Positions 1-5,296 of a stretch of DNA of 5,709 nt are shown here, in pieces. Each line of letters begins with the position of its first letter. The stretch's first letter is position 1. Source of the DNA: Paracoccaceae bacterium (GTDB lineage Bacteria; Pseudomonadota; Alphaproteobacteria; Rhodobacterales; Rhodobacteraceae). Position numbers and translations under genes: made by a program. The stretch lies in NCBI GenBank assembly GCA_002401945.1, contig NVUP01000024.1:50267-55975 (forward strand), read 5' to 3'. Below the pieces are notes generated by a model that saw only the letters and a program-made list of their open reading frames with translations, did no database searches and was not told where the DNA came from.

Positions 1-975
1 GTGGTTGCCGCCTACCCCAAGCTATCGCACCGCTATTACGAGCTAAAGCGCAAATGGCTGGGGCTGGAGCGCATGCAGGTCTGGGACCGCAACGCACCGC
101 TGCCGATGGAGGACACCCGCACCGTCGATTGGGCCACCGCCGAGCAGACCGTGATGGAAGCCTATACCGCCTTTGACCCCCGCATGGGCGAACTCGCAGC
201 GCCGTTCTTCTCCAAGGGCTGGATTGATGCGGCTGTCAAACCAGGCAAGGCCCCTGGCGCCTTTGCCCACCCCACCGTCACCGACGTGCACCCCTATGTG
301 ATGCTGAACTACCTTGGCAAACCGCGCGATGTGATGACCCTGGCGCATGAGCTGGGCCACGGCGTGCATCAGGTACTGGCCGCCGGTCAGGGGGAAATGC
401 TGTCATCGACCCCGCTGACCCTGGCCGAAACGGCATCGGTGTTTGGCGAGATGCTGACCTTCCGTGCAATGCTGGACAAGGCCGAGACCCAGGAGCAGCG
501 CAAAATCCTGCTGGCGGGCAAGGTCGAGGACATGATCAACACCGTGGTGCGCCAGATCGCGTTCTACGACTTTGAGTGCAAACTACACGCCGCCCGCGCC
601 GAAGGCGAGCTAACCCCAGACGACATCAACGCCCTGTGGATGTCGGTGCAGGCCGAATCCTTGGGTGAGTGCTTTGACTTCATGGACGGCTACGAGACCT
701 TCTGGGCCTATATTCCCCACTTCGTGCACTCACCCTTCTACGTCTACGCCTATGCCTTTGGCGATGGCTTGGTGAACGCGCTTTATTCAGTCTATGCCGA
801 AGGTGACGAGGGTTTCGAGGACAAGTACTTCGATATGCTGAAGGCCGGTGGATCGAAGCACCACAAGGAACTGCTGGCTCCGTTTGGGCTGGATGCCTCT
901 GATCCCAAGTTTTGGGACAAAGGGTTGAGCATGATCTCTGGCTTCATTGATGAGCTGGAAGCAATGGAAGATTAA
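1..975 (+). CDS. pepF: M3 family oligoendopeptidase (PepF type), C-terminal part, truncated by window edge
   Basis: This is the C-terminal 324 residues of a zinc metallopeptidase that cleaves short peptides, probably in the cytoplasm. The M3 zinc motif HELGH is at residues 116-120 of the visible part (nt 346-360). A second conserved block, LAETASVFGEM, starts at residue 141, and its E143 is the likely third zinc ligand. The aromatic-rich block HFVHSPFYVYAYAFG (about residues 240-254) matches the conserved C-terminal substrate and transition-state region of M3 enzymes. PepF/M3B proteins are usually about 600 residues, so roughly 280 N-terminal residues lie left of the window. The GTG at position 1 is therefore probably an internal valine codon, not a start. 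The gene ends with TAA and faces the minus-strand zinc-finger gene. The M3 assignment is firm; the choice of PepF over another M3B subgroup is inferred from overall resemblance. Confidence 0.93.
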   Translation: MVAAYPKLSHRYYELKRKWLGLERMQVWDRNAPLPMEDTRTVDWATAEQTVMEAYTAFDPRMGELAAPFFSKGWIDAAVKPGKAPGAFAHPTVTDVHPYVMLNYLGKPRDVMTLAHELGHGVHQVLAAGQGEMLSSTPLTLAETASVFGEMLTFRAMLDKAETQEQRKILLAGKVEDMINTVVRQIAFYDFECKLHAARAEGELTPDDINALWMSVQAESLGECFDFMDGYETFWAYIPHFVHSPFYVYAYAFGDGLVNALYSVYAEGDEGFEDKYFDMLKAGGSKHHKELLAPFGLDASDPKFWDKGLSMISGFIDELEAMED

Positions 976-1091
976 GACCTTTCTTCTCACCCTTGTGGCT
1001 CGGCTGTAAGCCGGGCCGCGCCTGCCCTTCCCCCGGGAAGGCGCTTTGCACCTCCCCAAGGTCAGGCGCGCCCTAGCCTCTTTAATTGGGC
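976..1091. other. Convergent intergenic gap with two GC-rich hairpins
   Basis: This gap separates two genes that end toward each other. One hairpin at 997-1017 has 9-bp arms (GGCTCGGCT/AGCCGGGCC with one G:T pair) and a 3-nt loop. A second at 1018-1044 pairs GCGCC with GGCGC on the outside and TTCCC with GGGAA inside, with a bulge on the left arm. Neither is followed by a convincing T-run on either strand, so canonical intrinsic termination is not clearly supported. They may still stabilise the 3' ends of both convergent transcripts or act with Rho. Confidence 0.4.
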
Positions 1092-1361
1092 CTACTTCAA
1101 CTGGCTGTCCTTGGACCCACGCCGGTTGAAGCCACCGCGAGCCTTATAGACGCCATCGCGCTCTTGCTGGCACTCAACACAGAGCTTCACACCAGAAATT
1201 GCCACCCGGCGCCGCTCGGGGATCACCTCTTCGCAGTCAGCACAATGGGACAGGCTGTCACCAACCGGAACCTTGCGCGCCTGCATCCGCGCCAACTCGT
1301 CACTGATCGACGCCTCGATCTGTTCGCTGACCGCGCCGTCCTTTGCCCATCCGCCTGCCAT
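1092..1361 (-). CDS. DksA/TraR family C4-type zinc-finger protein, YbiI-like
   Basis: This is a small 89-residue protein carrying the DksA/TraR C4 zinc finger: C40-x2-C43, then 17 residues, then C61-x2-C64. Its start (MAGGWAKDGAV) and end (FNRRGSKDSQLK) closely resemble Escherichia coli YbiI as I recall it, and the length matches. DksA relatives bind RNA polymerase through its secondary channel. This short form lacks room for the long coiled coil with its acidic tip that full DksA uses, so a ppGpp-partner role should not be assumed. I chose the ATG at 1361 because AGGAG lies 8 nt upstream. A longer reading from 1415 would overlap the upstream gene and lacks that support. It lies 31 nt downstream of the oxidoreductase on the same strand, so co-transcription is likely. 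The family call is secure; the cellular role is unknown. Confidence 0.92.
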   Translation of the reverse strand: MAGGWAKDGAVSEQIEASISDELARMQARKVPVGDSLSHCADCEEVIPERRRVAISGVKLCVECQQERDGVYKARGGFNRRGSKDSQLK

Positions 1362-1369
1362 GATACAAA

Positions 1370-1374
1370 CTCCT
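1370..1374 (-). promoter_or_regulatory. Shine-Dalgarno site fixing the start of the zinc-finger gene
   Basis: AGGAG on the minus strand sits 8 nt before the ATG at 1361. It supports this start over the in-frame start 18 codons further upstream, which would run into the end of the oxidoreductase gene. Confidence 0.8.
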
Positions 1375-1392
1375 GTTATTCCGACTAAGCCC

Positions 1393-2367
1393 TTACAAGG
1401 GCTGAGCCACCTCAAATACCTTATCGATCATCTCTTGCGTGCCACGTGAGAATTCCAGCGGACAAGGATACTCAGCCCCATCGCGGACCGAGCGGCCAAA
1501 GGCCTCGACCTGTAGCTTGTAATGATCATCGCCCGGGAACCGTGTCACCTGCACTTCTAGCCCTGAACCATGCACCTCGACCCGCGCCTCGCCAAACACC
1601 CGTGCATTGAACGGAGCTGTCAGGCGAATCACCCCGGTCTCGCCGTGGAACACCATCTCCTGATAGGGGTGCATGCGAATACTGACATAGGCAGAATAGG
1701 AAAATCCGGGAAACTGCGCCTGAACTTCGGTCAGAACATCAATACCGTTTTCCCAGCGGATACGGGCGGAAATCTCCTCAGGCTCTTGGCCAGTGGCATA
1801 ACGCGCCGCGCCAAAGACATAGACGCCAATGTCGCGCAGCCCGCCGCCGCCGGTTTCAGCCTTGTTGCGAATGTTGCCCATATCAGACCGGTTATCGTAG
1901 GAAAACTTGCCGCTGACATGGGCCAGCTTGCCAATTGCACCCTCGTCGAGCAGACGTCGCACAAACTGCCACTGCGGGTGATGCACAATCATATAGGCCT
2001 CAGCCGCTATCAGGCCGGTTTCATCGCGTTTGGCAATCAGCTGGTCGAACTCTGCCGCCTGCATTGTCATCGGCTTTTCACACAGCACATGTTTGCCCGC
2101 CGCCAAGGCTTTCAGGCTCCACTCCACATGCAGGTGGTTGGGCAGCGGCACATAGACCGCATCAATGCTGGGGTCTGCCAGAAGCGCGTCGTAGGTGTCA
2201 TAAACCGTCAACTCCGGGCAAAATGTCAAAAATGGCTCTGCCTTTTCAGGGCTTGAGGTCGCCAGCGCGACCAGCTGTGCCCCGTCAGCCGCATGAATAG
2301 CTGGTCCCATGAATTGGCGGGCAAAATTGGCCGCCCCTAATATTCCCCATCGCACGGGTTTTTGCAT
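1393..2367 (-). CDS. Gfo/Idh/MocA family NAD(P)-dependent oxidoreductase
   Basis: This is a predicted soluble dehydrogenase of about 324 residues, the usual size for the family. The N-terminal Rossmann fold shows WGILGAANFA (glycine loop near residues 8-11), then PNHLH (about 76-80) and the family hallmark CEKP (EKP at about 97-99), which helps hold the nicotinamide cofactor and catalytic lysine. The C-terminal alpha/beta domain starts near AEAYMIVHHPQW and contains GGGGLRDIGVY (about 173-183), the usual substrate-site segment. It most resembles the dihydrodiol dehydrogenase/sugar dehydrogenase branch, but the substrate (probably a sugar, polyol or cyclic diol) cannot be read from sequence. 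Three tandem ATG codons occupy 2365-2373. The third is preferred because AGGAG is 7 nt upstream of it and only 1 nt from the first. It is divergent from the dipeptidase gene and probably leads a transcript that includes the zinc-finger gene. Confidence 0.92.
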   Translation of the reverse strand: MQKPVRWGILGAANFARQFMGPAIHAADGAQLVALATSSPEKAEPFLTFCPELTVYDTYDALLADPSIDAVYVPLPNHLHVEWSLKALAAGKHVLCEKPMTMQAAEFDQLIAKRDETGLIAAEAYMIVHHPQWQFVRRLLDEGAIGKLAHVSGKFSYDNRSDMGNIRNKAETGGGGLRDIGVYVFGAARYATGQEPEEISARIRWENGIDVLTEVQAQFPGFSYSAYVSIRMHPYQEMVFHGETGVIRLTAPFNARVFGEARVEVHGSGLEVQVTRFPGDDHYKLQVEAFGRSVRDGAEYPCPLEFSRGTQEMIDKVFEVAQPL

Positions 2368-2374
2368 CATCATT

Positions 2375-2379
2375 CTCCT
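2375..2379 (-). promoter_or_regulatory. Shine-Dalgarno site upstream of three tandem ATG codons
   Basis: AGGAG on the minus strand lies 1, 4 and 7 nt before the three consecutive ATG codons of the oxidoreductase. Only the last spacing is near the usual optimum, so translation most likely starts at 2367. An annotation starting at 2373 would add two methionines. Confidence 0.65.
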
Positions 2380-2397
2380 GGTTGAGCCGGTAACTTA

Positions 2398-2415
2398 CCT
2401 TGGCTGCAGCCTAGG
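2398..2415. promoter_or_regulatory. Imperfect 18-bp palindrome between divergent genes, possible operator
   Basis: The sequence CCTTGGCTGCAGCCTAGG is a palindrome with one mismatched pair, including a perfect 10-bp core (GGCTGCAGCC). It lies in the 131-nt gap between the divergently transcribed oxidoreductase and dipeptidase genes, about 30 bp upstream of the former start and 90 bp upstream of the latter. That is a suitable place for a regulator acting on one or both. I do not recognise the regulator family, and no convincing sigma-70 promoter stands out in this gap. Confidence 0.3.
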
Positions 2416-2493
2416 GCAAGAGGCCGATGCCCTGACGTTCTTCTTTGCAGCTGTCCGCCCCTGGCTTAAGCTGCCGCAAAATGGATTGAGAAT

Positions 2494-2498
2494 AGGTG
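2494..2498 (+). promoter_or_regulatory. Shine-Dalgarno site choosing the dipeptidase start
   Basis: AGGTG lies 6 nt before the ATG at 2505. A GTG at 2496 is in frame but overlaps this site and has only a weak purine stretch before it, so the ATG is preferred. Confidence 0.6.
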
Positions 2499-2504
2499 TT
2501 TTAC

Positions 2505-3677
2505 ATGCGCAGATTTGGAAAACGGCTGGGGTTTCTGCTGATCCTGCTGGCCGTTCCGGTGATAGGCTTTTTTATCTATGGTCCGGAATATGTTGAAAAG
2601 GACCGCAATGTTGTCACCGAACATGCCCCATATCCGGTCAGCCCTGGAACCTCAGCCCTGCACAAAGACCTACTAATTGGTGACTGGCATGCCGACACCC
2701 TGCTATGGAACCGGGATCTTAACCAGCGTGGCACCCGAGGTCAGGTCGACATTCCGCGGCTTATCGAGGGCAACGTGGCGCTGCAAATGTTCACCGCAGT
2801 CACCAAAACACCTGCGGGCATGAACTATGACCACAACGCAGCTGATGCACGGGACAATATTACCCTGCTTGCCATCGGCCAGCTTTGGCCCCCGCGCACC
2901 TGGGGTTCGCTGTACCAGCGGGCTCTGTATCAGGCGGAGAAATTGCATGACGCACAGGCCGCTTCGGACGGTCACTTGCGGATCATCCGATCCGAGGCTG
3001 ATCTCGATGCGCTGATGGCCCTAAAACTGGCTGGGGTTCCGGTTGTGGGCGGTCTGTTGGGCATCGAAGGCGCACATCCTCTGGAGGGCAATCTGGATAA
3101 CCTGCAGGGGTTGCAGGATGCGGGCTATCGCATGGTGGCCCTGCAGCACTTCTTTGACAACGAGCTGGGCGGATCATTGCACGGCGACGCCAACAGTGGA
3201 TTGACCGAGTTTGGCCGTGAAGTGGTGCAGGCGGTGGTAAATCGAGGCCTTATTCTGGATCTGGCCCACTCCAGCCAGCAGGTGGTCCGCGACGTATTGG
3301 CGATGACCGACATTCCACTGGTGGTCTCGCACACTGGCATCCACAAGAATTGCCAGGTCAAACGCAATTTGCCGGATGAACTGATGCAGCATATCGCGGC
3401 CACCGGCGGAGTGATTGGCATTGGCTATTGGGCCGACGTCACCTGCGATGACAGCCCGGTCGGCGTCGCCAAGACCATCAAAGCCGCGATAGAGCTGCTG
3501 GGTGAGGATGCTGTGTCGCTGGGCTCGGATTTTGACGGGTCAGTGACAACGACGTTTGACACCTCGGAACTGGCGGCGCTGACCCAGGCAATGCTGGATG
3601 TAGGGCTGAGTGAAATCCAGATCCGTAAAGTGGCGGGCGAAAACATGATCCGAGTGCTGCGGGCACGGCTAGACTAA
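2505..3677 (+). CDS. Membrane-anchored M19 family dipeptidase (renal dipeptidase-like)
   Basis: This is a 390-residue zinc dipeptidase of peptidase family M19, which hydrolyses dipeptides with broad specificity. A basic N-terminus (MRRFGKR) followed by a hydrophobic stretch at about residues 8-25 predicts a single membrane segment. I see no lipobox cysteine or clear cleavage site, so a signal anchor with the enzyme in the periplasm is likely. The M19 catalytic set is complete by analogy with renal dipeptidase: H62-x-D64 in DWHADTLLW, bridging E188 in GIEGAH, H215 in ALQHFFDN, zinc histidines H255 (DLAHSS) and H276 (SHTG), substrate-binding R287 in KRNLPDE, and D342 in GSDFDG. The gene stands alone on the plus strand, divergent from the oxidoreductase, and ends at a strong terminator. 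Its natural substrate, perhaps peptidoglycan-derived or environmental dipeptides, is inferred only from predicted location. Confidence 0.93.
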   Translation: MRRFGKRLGFLLILLAVPVIGFFIYGPEYVEKDRNVVTEHAPYPVSPGTSALHKDLLIGDWHADTLLWNRDLNQRGTRGQVDIPRLIEGNVALQMFTAVTKTPAGMNYDHNAADARDNITLLAIGQLWPPRTWGSLYQRALYQAEKLHDAQAASDGHLRIIRSEADLDALMALKLAGVPVVGGLLGIEGAHPLEGNLDNLQGLQDAGYRMVALQHFFDNELGGSLHGDANSGLTEFGREVVQAVVNRGLILDLAHSSQQVVRDVLAMTDIPLVVSHTGIHKNCQVKRNLPDELMQHIAATGGVIGIGYWADVTCDDSPVGVAKTIKAAIELLGEDAVSLGSDFDGSVTTTFDTSELAALTQAMLDVGLSEIQIRKVAGENMIRVLRARLD

Positions 3678-3711
3678 CCCAAACATTTGTTTTGCACGGC
3701 TTCCAATTCTG

Positions 3712-3745
3712 ATCCGCTCGCAGCGCTGCGAGCGGATGTTCTTTT
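3712..3745 (+). terminator. Strong intrinsic terminator after the dipeptidase gene
   Basis: A perfect 26-bp palindrome at 3712-3737 forms an 11-bp stem (ATCCGCTCGCA with its complement) closed by a GCGC loop. It is followed by GTTCTTTT at 3738-3745. It begins 34 nt after the dipeptidase stop codon. The minus-strand side lacks a T-run, so it works mainly for plus-strand transcription. Confidence 0.88.
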
Positions 3746-3757
3746 GGCACACCGCAG

Positions 3758-3807
3758 TACTTGAGCTTTTTTGTCAGCTAATCAATTCTGACTATTATCC
3801 TCAAGTA
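3758..3807. repeat. Nested symmetric inverted repeat
   Basis: Outer arms TACTTGAG (3758-3765) and CTCAAGTA (3800-3807) are exact complements. Inner arms GTCAG (3773-3777) and CTGAC (3788-3792) are also exact complements. Exactly 7 nt separate outer from inner arm on both sides, and the centre is 10 nt. The whole dyad coincides with the promoter-like hexamers at 3771-3798, so it could be an operator as easily as an RNA or cruciform structure. No known regulator motif is recognised. Confidence 0.5.
3771..3798 (+). promoter_or_regulatory. Candidate sigma-70-type promoter reading into the non-coding gap
   Basis: A -35-like TTGTCA (3771-3776, 5 of 6 to consensus) and a -10-like TATTAT (3793-3798, 5 of 6) are separated by 16 nt. 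The start point would be near 3805. No gene follows on this strand, which raises the possibility of a non-coding transcript. AT-rich spacers produce such matches by chance, so this remains a candidate. Confidence 0.35.
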
Positions 3808-3877
3808 TATGATTTTACAGGTTTATATTGACCTCTCAGGCCGACTCGCCTAACAAGATGACAGAACATGCAGCAAG

Positions 3878-3979
3878 CCAGAATCACCAGGCCGCCCGCA
3901 TCCAGCTACTCTCGCCAGTCCCTTGGGACACGCCAGACAGCCAGACAAGCCAGCTCCCCAGACGATTCCAGCCAGCCAG
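3878..3979. repeat. Dense cluster of CCAG tetramers with a tandem GCCAGACA pair
   Basis: Eleven CCAG tetramers occur within 102 nt, starting at 3878, 3887, 3902, 3915, 3933, 3941, 3950, 3958, 3968, 3972 and 3976. Two more are at 4052 and 4085. Two copies of the octamer GCCAGACA are directly adjacent (3932-3939 and 3940-3947). Spacing is irregular (4-18 nt), which argues against a coding repeat or a simple satellite. One copy per 256 nt would be expected by chance at even base composition. Confidence 0.75.
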
Positions 3980-4090
3980 GACTTCTGTTCCTCGCAAGCC
4001 GTCGCACTGTGTGCCATGTAGCCACCCATCCCTGCCCGCTAAGCCCTTTTGCCAGCTAAACACGCCTGATTATCCTGGGCGTGGCCAGCA

Positions 4091-4118
4091 ACAAAAAAGG
4101 CGGTGCTTAGGCACCGCC
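4091..4118 (-). terminator. Intrinsic terminator of rpoH
   Basis: On the minus strand a perfect 8-bp stem, GGCGGTGC and GCACCGCC with a 4-nt loop, is followed at once by TTTTTTGTT. It lies about 30 nt past the rpoH stop codon. On the plus strand the same hairpin is followed by CTTCTCTTGTT, a poorer T-rich tract, so partial termination in the opposite direction is possible. Confidence 0.9.
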
Positions 4119-4148
4119 CTTCTCTTGTTCAAAACCCAATTAGTCGGC

Positions 4149-5045
4149 TCAGACTGTTGCCAGCATCCCCTTGGCCGAGGCCAGTTCACGCATTTTCTTT
4201 TGCAGCTTCTCAAAGGCGCGCACCTCGATCTGGCGGATCCGCTCGCGGCTGACACTGTACTGGCCGCTCAGCTGCTCCAGTGTCTTAGCCTTTTCGGCCA
4301 GACGCCGCTGTGTCAGAATGTCCTTTTCTCGGTCATTCAACACATCCATTGCCTGGGTCAGCAATTCACGGCGCGCCTCCAGCTCATCACGCGCCTCATA
4401 ATCGCCAGCCTGATCAGCATCTTCGTCTTCCAACCAATCCTGCCATTGCATGGTGCCTTCGCCATCAGAGCCGACAGTGGCGTTCAGCGAGGCATCACCG
4501 CCCGACATCCGCCGGTTCATCGAGATCACCTCGGCCTCGGTCACACCAAGATCAGTGGCAATGCGTTTGACATTGTCCGGGTGCATATCGCCGTCTTCCA
4601 GCGCACCAATGCGGGCCTTAGCCTTGCGCAGATTGAAGAACAATTTCTTTTGCGCCGACGTGGTACCCAGCTTCACCAGCGACCAGGAGCGCAGGATATA
4701 TTCCTGGATCGAGGCTCGGATCCACCACATTGCATAGGTTGCCAGACGGAATCCACGTTCCGGATCAAAGCGTTTCACTGCCTGCATCAAGCCAACGTTG
4801 GCCTCGGAAATCACCTCGGCCTGAGGCAAACCATAGCCACGATATCCCATGGCAATCTTTGCCGCCAACCGCAGGTGAGAGGTGACCATACGGTGCGCAG
4901 CACCGGTGTCTTCCTTTTCCACCCAGGCCTTGGCCAGCATGTATTCTTCTTCCGGTTCCAACAGTGGAAACTTACGGATTTCCTGCATATAGCGGTTCAG
5001 ACCGCCTTCTGGTGTTGGTGCAGGTAGGTTCTTAAAATTCGCCAT
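4149..5045 (-). CDS. rpoH: RNA polymerase heat-shock sigma factor RpoH (sigma-32)
   Basis: This is a 298-residue alternative sigma factor that directs RNA polymerase to heat-shock promoters for chaperones and proteases. Region 2 is at about residues 50-125, with the core-binding and promoter-melting segment GFRLATYAMWWIRASIQEYILRSW near 98-121. The RpoH box QKKLFFNLR at 132-140 identifies the RpoH group specifically. Region 4 at about 228-285 contains the helix-turn-helix TLEQLSGQYSVSRERIRQIE (255-274), which reads the -35 element. Length and wording resemble the RpoHI type of Rhodobacter, a group in which many species have a second rpoH elsewhere; assignment to RpoHI is inferred. The ATG at 5045 is preceded by GGAGG with a 10-nt spacer. 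The gene has its own terminator and a heat-shock-type promoter, suggesting autoregulation. It lies downstream of an RluA/RluD-type gene on the same strand, an arrangement common in alphaproteobacteria. Confidence 0.97.
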   Translation of the reverse strand: MANFKNLPAPTPEGGLNRYMQEIRKFPLLEPEEEYMLAKAWVEKEDTGAAHRMVTSHLRLAAKIAMGYRGYGLPQAEVISEANVGLMQAVKRFDPERGFRLATYAMWWIRASIQEYILRSWSLVKLGTTSAQKKLFFNLRKAKARIGALEDGDMHPDNVKRIATDLGVTEAEVISMNRRMSGGDASLNATVGSDGEGTMQWQDWLEDEDADQAGDYEARDELEARRELLTQAMDVLNDREKDILTQRRLAEKAKTLEQLSGQYSVSRERIRQIEVRAFEKLQKKMRELASAKGMLATV

Positions 5046-5087
5046 GTAGTGTGCCCCTCCCTAATGTATAAGGACTTAACATATCAA

Positions 5088-5117
5088 CATATGGGTCAGC
5101 ATGTCCTCCCTTTCAAG
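5088..5117 (-). promoter_or_regulatory. Sigma-32-type heat-shock promoter of rpoH
   Basis: Reading the minus strand, CTTGAAA (5117-5111) and CCCATATG (5095-5088) are separated by 15 nt. This closely matches the RpoH consensus CTTGAA, 13-17 nt, CCCCATnT. The start point would be near 5080, giving a leader of about 35 nt before the rpoH ATG. The same -35 (TTGAAA) could serve the housekeeping sigma factor weakly. The match in the correct place and direction implies that RpoH activates its own gene, as described for Caulobacter rpoH. Confidence 0.75.
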
Positions 5118-5134
5118 AGGTGCTGTACCTTTCT

Positions 5135-5140
5135 GATATA
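5135..5140 (-). promoter_or_regulatory. Candidate -10 element of a second, upstream rpoH promoter
   Basis: TATATC on the minus strand (4 of 6 to TATAAT) lies 28.5 bp from the centre of the CRP-type palindrome at 5161-5176. That is close to the 29.5 bp expected for an activator bound at -41.5. An overlapping alternative is TAGTAT (5143-5138), which has ATCACA 17 nt upstream. Either would start a transcript near 5128-5131. The hexamers are weak, as expected only if an activator is needed. Confidence 0.25.
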
Positions 5141-5159
5141 CTAACACGGGAGAGGCAGT

Positions 5160-5177
5160 CTGTGATCTGCGTCACAG
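5160..5177. promoter_or_regulatory. CRP/FNR-superfamily type palindrome upstream of rpoH
   Basis: The core at 5161-5176 is TGTGA, 6 nt, TCACA, identical to the Escherichia coli CRP core consensus. The flanking C and G extend it to a perfect 6-bp arm on each side. It is centred at 5168.5, about 88 bp upstream of the predicted heat-shock start point and 123 bp before the rpoH ATG. Which family member would bind in this organism is unknown. Confidence 0.5.
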
Positions 5178-5235
5178 GGATGTGCAATAAGTTGCCGAAT
5201 TTGTTGAACGATGCACCCTCACCTCAGAAAACTAA

Positions 5236-5261
5236 GGGCGCGCCCGGCCTATCGGTCGGGC
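5236..5261 (-). terminator. Possible weak terminator after the pseudouridine synthase gene
   Basis: On the minus strand, about 36 nt after the stop codon, GCCCG and CGGGC pair around a second CC/GG pair with one mismatch (5261-5242). A T-rich stretch, TTAGTTTT, follows after about 6 nt. The 10-bp palindrome GGGCGCGCCC (5236-5245) overlaps the end of the stem. The gap before the T-run makes efficient intrinsic termination doubtful, so read-through into rpoH is possible. Confidence 0.3.
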
Positions 5262-5296
5262 AAATCCGTTCATTCCAAGTGTTTCTTCCACTCAGA

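Larger units (their letters stand above)
3746..4090. other. Non-coding gap of about 345 nt, CCAG-rich, possible small-RNA locus
   Basis: No convincing protein gene is found here on either strand. The left 90 nt are AT-rich and contain a nested inverted repeat and a sigma-70-like promoter reading right. The middle is C-rich with repeated CCAG tetramers. The right end abuts the rpoH terminator hairpin. A transcript starting near 3805 and ending at the hairpin at 4099-4118 would be about 320 nt. This is an inference from layout only; the region could equally be untranscribed spacer. Confidence 0.35.

Noticed and set aside
1065..1072. GGCGCGCC palindrome, also present at 5237-5244
   Set aside because: Eight-base GC palindromes are common in this base composition, and the two copies share no flanking sequence that would indicate a repeat family.
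1362..1415. Longer start for the zinc-finger gene adding 18 residues
   Set aside because: It would overlap the end of the oxidoreductase gene, and the internal ATG at 1361 has a well-spaced AGGAG and matches the YbiI N-terminus.
1570..2256. A 228-codon plus-strand open frame
   Set aside because: It lies entirely antisense to the Gfo/Idh/MocA gene, whose motifs are clear, and its translation shows no family features.
2390..2420. Sigma-70-like hexamers (TTGCCC-16-TAAGTT, minus strand) before the oxidoreductase
   Set aside because: Only 4 of 6 and 3 of 6 matches, no better than chance in this composition.
2309..2596. Plus-strand frame of 95 codons across the divergent gap into the dipeptidase gene
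   Set aside because: It overlaps both real genes out of frame, contains no recognisable domain and has no ribosome site.
3850..4029. Short minus-strand frame of 59 codons (MGGYMAHSATACEE...) in the CCAG-rich gap, with a hydrophobic, cysteine-containing middle
   Set aside because: The AGGG before its first ATG is immediately adjacent and only a weak purine run precedes the second ATG. It lies past the rpoH terminator without a promoter, and its W/L/G/A-rich content follows directly from the CTGG repeats. A chance frame is more likely, although a conservation test could revive it.
3828..5027. A 399-codon plus-strand open frame covering the gap and the whole rpoH gene
   Set aside because: It begins with TTG without a ribosome site, is rich in P, S, Q and H with no recognisable domain, and most of it is the antisense of the well-conserved rpoH.
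5071..5090. FNR-like half site TTGAT in the rpoH leader (minus strand)
   Set aside because: The second half ATCAA at the required 4-nt spacing is missing.
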